Source: Nectonema munidae (Eukaryota; Nematomorpha; Nectonematoida; Nectonematidae). From it: a stretch of 64,000 bases of DNA. A program made the translations under genes and the position numbers. The notes beneath the pieces were generated by a model. The model did not search any database, had not been told where the DNA came from, and was given only the letters and a program-made list of their open reading frames with translations. The DNA lies in contig JAUIRK010000758.1 in the NCBI GenBank assembly GCA_030549495.1, positions 1 through 64,000 of the forward strand. The letters run 5' to 3'. Each line of letters begins with the position of its first letter. Position 1 is the first letter of the stretch. This document shows, one piece after another, positions 61,101 through 64,000 of this stretch.

Positions 61101-63501
61101 CGCATCATCGTATCCAGAAAATTCTAATTCGATACATCTCTAATTAAAATCATAAAATGTAGCATTCAGTTGTAATTTTGTATATTTACAATTTTGCGAT
61201 TAGATAAAATTAGGTTGGCGATAAGATTATATTCGTGAAGTAGAACAAATAGTGAAAAGGAAAACAATTTTAATAGCAAAAATTGACAGAGCATAAGAAA
61301 AATAAAGGAATTCTTACGCGTGATGGCCTTTTGATCGAAATTTGAAGATGTGTTGTTGATATGGGAAGAGTTGCGATCGATATCATTTAGGAATGGATTT
61401 CTGGGATGCGGTGAAGGGGACAAATCATCATCATATGAGAGAGTGGTGAGTTTGATGGAACTAGAGGAAAAGGATAAGCCATCTTCAACGTAAACCGCAA
61501 CCACTGAGATGAAGTAGTCCGTGTCAGGAGTCAAATCCTTGACCATCGCTTCGTGCGTATTATTTTCGACTAATACCTTTTAAGAAGATTAACCAGACAT
61601 ATCTATTTTATTCATTCTCGAAAGAGTTAACAATTTTCTTACTATTATTTCTCTATCACTAGAATCTGGAAACTGTTCAATGTCTACAAATAATTTTAAA
61701 AAAATTCAAAATAAATGGCAGAAGAGAAAGCAAGAAATATTTATTAAATACAACATGCCAAGATTTTGATTAACCTAAAAAATACTTTAATCCAAGAAAC
61801 ACAAAACACACATGCACTAAAACATCTATAAATACATACAAGCTTGGAACCGACATCAATGATGTCATTATTAGAGAATTGTCTTTATTGAAGAAATGAA
61901 TGATTAAAAGGTGATTTTTCAAACTAAAATATTAATCATAATAATTTGCCTTTGTTTTAATAAGGAATTGTCCGAAGGAAGACTGTATAAATATGTTATT
62001 GGGAATTCAGAAAAAAATGAAACGATGTTAATAATGAAGGAACTTCTTAATAGACAACAAATCACCATACCTCCATGAATTCGACACACGCACACATGAA
62101 AATCTATGTTCACTCTGCAATCAACATACACATACACAAATGCTGCTGTTGCGAAAGAGTAATGAATCTTCCAAAGTCTATTTTTGTGCGTATTTTTGGA
62201 GAGAATAGTGTTCACCCAGCTTAATTGTCCTTGACTAACTGGATAGGATGATAATGAGATAAGCTAAGAGAGCGACAAACAACACAATTTTTACAATATT
62301 GAGACATAGTTTAGTGCGTGGTGAGTTATTTCAAAAAATTCAAGCGCTAAAAAAATGAAAATTTAGGATAAAATAACTTTTGCGGAGATTATATATTCAA
62401 AAGAAGAAAGTCATAACATATTTTTGTTTAAAATTGAATAAGTGTAAAGCTTGAGGAAATAATCTTTACAATTTTTGAAGAAATAAAAATAGCTAGAAAG
62501 AAAACCTTGAATCTAAGCCGTTTTGCCCTTCACTAAGAACTACAATGGTGAATTTCCTACCGCATCTAAGGTTTTTATATTGTTTACTAAAGTGGAAGAA
62601 TAAAATAAGATTTTTAACAAAATGAAAAAATAATATTATTCAATAAAATTAATCAAATTACAATTTTATAGTTTATAAGTGAATACTTACAAATGTTTTG
62701 CATCTTTGTGTTTCCTTAGAAGGGAGAAATTCGCGAGCTAACATATAAAATTTTTGACAAAGAATCTATGAATAATTACATAACTTTTTTTCCTTCACGC
62801 AATAATTACGTGTCAAAATTTTAATAGAATTGATATCTTTTTTAATTATAAAACTTTCTGGAAAAGAATAGCTTTTTACGATCTTCATGGCGTTTACCAA
62901 TTAAATGTCGTTTAGAACAGAAGTCTCAAAACTTTCCAATCTCATGGATCACTAATTTTAAAGTTAGAACTTTTGAGTAAAACTAAATCTACACTTTATT
63001 AAAATATATGATTAGTTAATAGGGTTAAATTAAAACAGACTCATTGTTTCAGATATGCATATATATCGAAAACCACATTTAAAGATTAAAATAAAAGAGA
63101 TAAAGATAAAATACTAAATTTTAATTTATGAAAGATGTAACGGATTTTAGGATATTCTGTGGATCACTAGCTGTCCGTCCGACCTATGATTTCTAGATTC
63201 TAGAACACACAGATATCCAAGTTATATATATATATATATATTTAAGTAGTAACCAAAGACACGTAAGCAGTGAACTTCATAGTGATGGAGTTGTTTCAGG
63301 TTGAAAGGCATGAACCAGGAAATGAACAAGGTGGTGGAGTTGACTGCATAGGAATTCCGCATAACAGGTTGATTTGAAGTGTTAATTCCTGAAAAAAAAT
63401 CATTCAAAGGTTGGAGATGTGAAGAAATAAAACAACATATAAAATATTACCATTGATAAACTCTTCATCAATCACTCCAAATTCGTTATTGTTATCTGAT
63501 T
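38470..63501 (-). CDS. Ig/FN3/DB-module cell-surface receptor-like protein (igdb-type), 5' end outside window
   Basis: Twelve exons (63501-63451, 63388-63261, 61576-61318, 58023-57901, 57472-57311, 57070-56880, 54811-54496, 51591-51442, 46297-46152, 44671-44509, 44455-44218, 40159-38470) join with matching phases into 1,205 codons including stop. Order, with approximate residues from the first visible exon: FN3 20-105, linker, DB 147-240, FN3 243-345, DB 360-455, FN3 460-550, FN3 565-665, Ig 670-750, Ig 755-850, DB 870-965, FN3 965-1070, transmembrane helix about 1097-1124, 80-residue cytoplasmic tail with FDNPGYE. Each DB module has the family's 12 cysteines in CC-C-C-C-C-CC-C-C-C-C order. 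DB modules combined with Ig and FN3 domains are known from nematode proteins such as C. elegans igdb members (established knowledge). Likely a single-pass adhesion or recognition protein; ligand unknown. The signal peptide and N terminus lie beyond the window or in an unseen exon. Confidence 0.85.
40600..44145 (+). mobile_element. LINE retrotransposon (CR1/Jockey group), broken
   Basis: Sits antisense in the igdb-type intron 44217-40160. An ORF1-like region (40861-41358) has a heptad-like stretch NLLNELKSLKNTVTELSNKI. It is followed by zinc knuckles CRYCGGEHLSSIC and CNNC (41820-41945). The endonuclease (42190-42840) has LNIQSLRAKFDTL, CLQETWLND, VNNIYRRP, GDFNFNLL and ISDHIPI. The reverse transcriptase (43430-43910) has FKLSIIHPVFKKGSRIAIDN, YPPISMIPVLSKIFERLIHN, FGFRKHHST and LFLDFSKA. 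It then jumps straight to the C-terminal YNLRNNFHLSFPLYYN, so the catalytic YADD region is deleted. Frames change several times (for example near 42450 and 41350). Ends are approximate. Confidence 0.85.
44218..44455 (-). CDS. igdb-type gene, exon: fourth FN3, first part
   Basis: Phase 1 in (acceptor GTTAAG), phase 2 out (donor GTAAGC). SLPRPHSIEIVSLAPHFIVL, SWSFDEAKYA, ...ANISGLIPNTQ, completed by YSIFVTGVNEF in the next exon. Separated from the preceding exon by a 53-bp intron (44456-44508). Confidence 0.85.
44509..44671 (-). CDS. igdb-type gene, exon: third FN3, second part
   Basis: Phase 0 in (acceptor CTTTTAAG), phase 1 out (GTAAGA). TVTDLSPNTDYFVYLIAENR followed by YGQSIGTPLIFIKT: the typical FN3 L-x-P-x-T-x-Y strand F and G. 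The end (TTLPSESEDE) is an acidic linker. Confidence 0.85.
44898..44940 (+). repeat. Isolated subterminal repeats of the foldback mariner family
   Basis: Two units, AAAAAAGACAATTTAGAATT and AAAAACAGTTTAGAAC, resemble the 21-bp subterminal repeats of the element at 26953-27924. Probably a decayed end of another copy. Confidence 0.45.
45412..45613. repeat. Imperfect hairpin MITE-like repeat
   Basis: Left arm AATGTCACTTTT...CTGAAACTTTTTAATTTT and right arm AAAATTAAAAAGTTTCAG...AAAAGTGACATT are inverted. They enclose inward GTCTTCGGCATT and AATGCCGGAAAC. The right arm carries about 30 bp extra. Family unknown. Confidence 0.5.
45775..45997 (-). repeat. Second copy of the old repeat at 10185-12480, uninterrupted
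   Basis: Read on the minus strand: ACAACCTGTACGGTTGAA, CATCTCCAACCTGTATACTA, GTTCAACTTTCTATTCATAT, GATGTAAGATTTGATATACC in the same order as the split copy. It represents the pre-insertion state for the 10285-12304 element. Confidence 0.65.
46152..46297 (-). CDS. igdb-type gene, exon: third FN3, first part
   Basis: Acceptor TTCTTTTAG, phase 1 in; donor GTAAAC, phase 0 out. YLPSPPQDFRLINSTATSLT then FFWQPPVRNGAHASFVLYYS: FN3 strands A to C with the conserved W. Continues in exon 44671-44509. Confidence 0.85.
46354..46384. other. Short perfect hairpin in an igdb-type intron
   Basis: GTATCACTTCCT, 7-nt loop, AGGAAGTGATAC: a 12-bp perfect stem, 56 bp upstream (on the gene's strand) of the third-FN3 exon acceptor. 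Role unknown; could be the remains of a mobile element. Confidence 0.4.
46385..47159. other. Intron sequence, nothing recognised
   Basis: AT-rich, no open frame or repeat that I can support. Confidence 0.4.
47160..48180 (-). mobile_element. Fragment of the piggyBac-type satellite-bearing family
   Basis: In inverse orientation it matches the middle of 5030-9190. TACCAAGAAAGGATCATCAT and GACGTAGAGACTAC (47630-47710) correspond to 6940-7020. GTCCATCTTTTTCCCTTT and the TTCATCTAAAA complement (47185-47235) correspond to 7260-7320. Two or three satellite units (ATCACCACTAAATTCAG..) at 47900-48120 correspond to the first array. Neither TTAA-CCC end is present, so the copy is truncated. Confidence 0.7.
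48778..48924 (+). mobile_element. tRNA-derived SINE, copy 2 (best preserved)
   Basis: Internal promoter-like boxes: GGCAGGTTGGTTGAGATCAT (A box region) and GGGTTCGATTC (B box GGTTCGANNC). The tRNA-unrelated part contains ACATAAGCGGTACATCAGTG. Flanked by an 11-bp direct repeat ATTATTTGCTA (48761-48771 and 48925-48935), consistent with LINE-assisted insertion. Lies in an igdb-type intron. Confidence 0.88.
49541..51281 (-). mobile_element. hAT (ZBED5/SCAND3-like) relic
   Basis: Left end CAGTGTTTCCCAAACTTTTG; right end, read inward, CAGTGGTTCTCAAAATGGG, both hAT-type ends. The minus strand at 50170-49690 reads IHEIKCHLNSLSTSLAEYFP, NLDNKEHYRVHNPF and then, in changing frames, a C-terminal part with NSIIEYGAKFSKNSEVEK matching hAT transposases of this lineage. 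No 8-bp duplication found, so the two ends may not belong to one insertion. Multiple frameshifts and stops. Confidence 0.6.
51442..51591 (-). CDS. igdb-type gene, exon: second DB module, second half
   Basis: Acceptor TATACTTGTAG and donor GTAAGA, phase 1 both sides. KRDHTHCCEKRNVSDPCLPI, CKGSISPFYENSSC and AILLCMKEGL: the CC-C-C-C-C half of the DB module. Confidence 0.85.
51592..53268. other. Intron sequence, nothing recognised
   Basis: AT-rich, with a C-rich run at 52067-52079. No gene or element that I can support. Confidence 0.4.
53269..53519. repeat. Near-perfect 251-bp palindrome (foldback MITE)
   Basis: Arms of about 120 bp, almost identical, with a spacer of roughly 9 bp (ATTATTTTA). 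Outer ends TATATAGTGAATAATG and CATTATTCACTATATA; inner parts GACAGATTTAGTCTGTTGAA and ACTGATGAAGACAG pair with the other arm. Ends lie in TA-rich flanks compatible with TA-target elements. Arm identity implies recent origin or gene conversion. Confidence 0.85.
53570..53733 (-). mobile_element. tRNA-derived SINE, copy 3
   Basis: On the minus strand: GGGGCGTGAGTAGGGTTGGT, TTAGATGCTGGATTCG, then a perfect B box GGGTTCGATCC and GATACAAGCGGCGCAATTGT. Same layout as copies 1 and 2 with divergence. A (TAGTATAGC)n micro-repeat follows at 53731-53770. Confidence 0.8.
54496..54811 (-). CDS. igdb-type gene, exon: second FN3 end and second DB first half
   Basis: Acceptor AATGTTAAG, phase 0 in; donor GTACGC, phase 1 out. 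ILANLTPGSFYETWVIANGI then GGSSLPSVHVSFMTL (FN3 strands E to G). A linker follows, then LCCLDVSQRCRPLCSYN...CMSELYKIMFCLI, the first DB half with CC-C-C-C-C. Its last 60 bases and the start of the following intron are duplicated exactly at 55654-55724. Confidence 0.88.
55183..55311. mobile_element. piggyBac-type MITE, copy E (129 bp), diverged
   Basis: TTAA at 55179-55182 and 55312-55315; ends CCCATTAAGTCCC and, read inward, CCCATTAAGTACC. Keeps CGTCTGCGTTTTTT and ATATCGTCTGATT. A different subfamily from copies A to D. Confidence 0.7.
55522..55985. mobile_element. hAT MITE of the AGAGATG family with an internal patch of foreign sequence
   Basis: Ends TAGAGATGTTTCGGATG and CTCTA with a perfect 8-bp duplication GTGCGATG (55514-55521 and 55986-55993). 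The interior is shared with 22566-22909 (AAAATTTTGGATAAA, TTCCGAAAAAAACTTTGC). Around 55600-55800 it has local duplications (AAGCAAACACAG twice; GCATCTCTCC..TAGTTCTAACT twice) flanking a 71-bp insert copied from the neighbouring igdb-type exon. Confidence 0.85.
55654..55724. repeat. 71-bp exact copy of the igdb-type exon end (54485-54555)
   Basis: Base-for-base identical to 54485-54555, same orientation, 1.17 kb apart. It contains the last 60 coding bases of the second-DB exon (MSELYKIMFCLI segment), its donor GTACGC and a few intron bases. Because it lies upstream of the real exon on the gene's strand, it offers a duplicate splice donor in the preceding intron. Confidence 0.95.
55994..56879. 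other. Intron sequence, nothing recognised
   Basis: AT-rich intron of the igdb-type gene. No recognisable element. Confidence 0.4.
56880..57070 (-). CDS. igdb-type gene, exon: second FN3, first part
   Basis: Acceptor CTCTGCAATAG, phase 1 in. LIPSQPENLTLLSHDATVAI, FKWEQPRSNAHLVSNYTFFY. The end is placed at GAAGAA|GTTTCT, a weak donor. It is chosen because it gives phase 0, as the next exon (54811) requires. Confidence 0.75.
57311..57472 (-). CDS. igdb-type gene, exon: first DB module, second half
   Basis: Acceptor TGTTTTATAG, donor GTAACA, phase 1 both sides. GRDHRRCCRMYSLSEECIEI, CAGELPMSSDNPISRLTCFF, IIFKCIRSGH: the CC-C-C-C-C half. Confidence 0.88.
57548..57646. mobile_element. piggyBac-type MITE, copy F (99 bp), degraded left end
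   Basis: TTAA at 57544-57547 and 57647-57650. Keeps TTTTACATTAGATATCGTCT and ATTCTGGTCCTTAACGAG. The left end is mutated (GCGGCCAACG). Confidence 0.6.
57901..58023 (-). CDS. igdb-type gene, exon: first DB module, first half
   Basis: Short exon: acceptor CCTTTTTTAG, phase 1 in; donor GTATGT, phase 1 out. CCRQHGIEESCLSKVCTLEY then HNASMFECYSSFSKSLPCLI, i.e. CC-C-C-C-C. Joins the next exon as CLI-D-GRDHRRCC, exactly parallel to the CLI-D-KRDHTHCC junction of the second module. Confidence 0.88.
58790..58890. repeat. Remnant with GGAGTCGGAG / GGCTCCGGACTCC ends
   Basis: Contains AGGAGTCGGAGACATT and GCTCCGGCTCCAC, resembling the ends of the hAT element at 24668-25402. No target duplication seen. 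Low certainty. Confidence 0.3.
59185..59560 (-). other. Unrecognised coding-like relic in an igdb-type intron
   Basis: The minus strand has an unusually long open stretch for this AT-rich sequence: FLEPCRNNPYDLWLIGHSHN, SLPTNSLLFSPYNIPICEFL and CSVKKILEILQKIFTDP. Upstream is a separate piece FFLNAQNFTKTLFDE (about 59540-59495). Frames are interrupted by stops. It is not needed for the phase-consistent igdb-type model and has no recognised domain. Probably transposon debris. Confidence 0.3.
60540..60879 (+). mobile_element. LINE 3'-end-like fragment with (AATTG)n tail
   Basis: Ends in AATAAATTGAATTGAATTG plus further ATTGA units (60847-60874), a short tandem tail typical of some LINE 3' ends. 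The preceding 300 bp has no clear coding match, so the assignment is tentative. Confidence 0.35.
60880..61142. mobile_element. hAT MITE of the AGAGATG family, 263 bp
   Basis: TAGAGATGTAACGGTTATCC at the left; right end, read inward, TAGAGATGTATCGAATTAG. Target duplication ATTAAAAC/ATTAAAAT (7 of 8). Interior shared with 55522-55985 in inverse orientation (ATTTTTATGATAAGTA, ACATTGACATCTTCTCTC). It has inserted at the very end of the LINE-like fragment 60540-60879. Confidence 0.78.
61318..61576 (-). CDS. igdb-type gene, exon: first FN3 second part and linker
   Basis: Acceptor CTTAAAAG, phase 0 in (an alternative acceptor 5 codons later, GTATTAG, would need phase 1); donor GTAAGA, phase 1 out. 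MVKDLTPDTDYFISVVAVYV and EDGLSFSSSSIKLTTL are FN3 strands E to G. A 40-residue acidic, Ser/Asn/Pro-rich linker leads to the first DB module. Confidence 0.82.
61577..63260. other. Intron sequence, nothing recognised
   Basis: AT-rich; (TA)n run at about 63223-63242. No coding feature needed by the gene model. Confidence 0.4.
63261..63388 (-). CDS. igdb-type gene, exon: first visible FN3, first part
   Basis: Acceptor TTTTTTTTCAG, phase 1 in. NQPVMRNSYAVNSTTLFISW, FMPFNLKQLHHYEVHCL: FN3 strands A to C with conserved W and Y. The donor is ambiguous: CGT|GTCTTT (end 63261, phase 0) or C|GTGTCT (end 63263, phase 1). Each pairs in frame with one of the two acceptors of the next exon. Confidence 0.78.
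63451..63501 (-). CDS. igdb-type gene, most 5' exon seen (51 bp)
   Basis: Acceptor AATATTTTAG, donor GTAATA, phase 1 both sides. SDNNNEFGVIDEEFIN, an acidic spacer that joins GINTSNQPV of the next exon through a split Gly codon. Short, so support comes mainly from splice sites and phase. Confidence 0.6.
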
Positions 63502-64000
63502 CTAAAATATTTATATATATACACATCTTTAAGCAAAGTTATGCTAAAATATTATAAACAGCCACACGCAAAAAGGAAGGAATTTAAAACTCATATTCCA
63601 AAGAAAATTATTGTATTGAAAAAAAAGAAATGTTAATTATAATTTGAATAAATTCCTTTACATAGATATAACTATCAATTATATATATAGGCAAAAGCAA
63701 ATACTTCGTGTAATATTTATTATACATACGCACAAGAAAGAAATCCGCAAAATGAATTTTTAAAGGTATTTACCGTTGATTTAGATTTGATGAACAAAAT
63801 ATCTGATTTGTAAGAGTAGGCACGTGATTGAAGGATTATTTTATATTAACATTTTATGGTGAAAAGAAACTTTTTTACATTTTTATTATAATTTTGACGA
63901 CTTCTTTACAAGACCTGATTCATAATTGTTTTACTTCTAATATAGACGACCAGTTAGATATAATAAGGACCAAATGAGATAATTAAACTTTCAAAGTTCA
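63502..64000. other. Upstream intron or further exons, unresolved
   Basis: The minus strand 63840-63777 has an FN3-end-like reading (RAYSYKSDILFIKSKST before GTAAAT), but its phase does not match the next exon. The rest is AT-rich. Confidence 0.3.

Noticed and set aside
63777-63840. Additional FN3-end-like exon (RAYSYKSDILFIKSKST before GTAAAT)
   Set aside because: Its end phase (0) does not fit the phase-1 start of the next exon at 63501, and no acceptor was found. It could still be real with an unseen exon between.

Overview
The window looks like a strongly AT-rich, transposon-loaded stretch of an invertebrate nuclear genome. The best clue to the organism is the minus-strand gene filling the right half. 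It encodes immunoglobulin and fibronectin type III domains together with three copies of the 12-cysteine DB module, a combination known from nematode proteins such as the C. elegans igdb family. The kilobase introns and heavy repeat load suggest a repeat-rich nematode rather than a compact one. That placement is inference.

Left part (1-13 kb): no host gene is recognised. It is a graveyard of cut-and-paste DNA transposons: an 81-bp hAT miniature element, a frameshifted Merlin relic with 58-bp ends, a pogo/Tigger relic, a hAT relic, a complete-looking 4.16-kb non-autonomous piggyBac-type element (TTAA-CCC...GGG-TTAA) filled with two satellite arrays, and a 2.0-kb Mutator-like element sitting in an older repeat.

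Middle part (13-35 kb): a plus-strand C2H2 zinc-finger gene of at least six exons (593 codons plus stop; all junction phases agree) spread over 21 kb. Its introns hold a 3.8-kb hAT-like composite with four more elements nested in it, a tRNA-derived SINE, a (CA)~106 microsatellite, a minus-strand LINE interrupted by a mirror-image Tc1/mariner foldback element, paired piggyBac miniature elements, and unrecognised minus-strand coding-like stretches. A few kilobases of relics (35-38 kb) separate its 3' end from the next gene.

Right part (38-64 kb): the last twelve exons of a minus-strand Ig/FN3/DB cell-surface protein, convergent with the zinc-finger gene. Order from the first visible exon: FN3, DB, FN3, DB, FN3, FN3, Ig, Ig, DB, FN3, transmembrane helix, cytoplasmic tail. 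The last 1.7-kb exon is intronless, although the matching modules upstream are each split by introns. A plus-strand LINE lies in the intron before that last exon. A hAT miniature element in another intron contains an exact 71-bp copy of the end of one of this gene's own exons, including its splice donor. The two genes show no functional link beyond being neighbours; everything else here is mobile or repetitive DNA.
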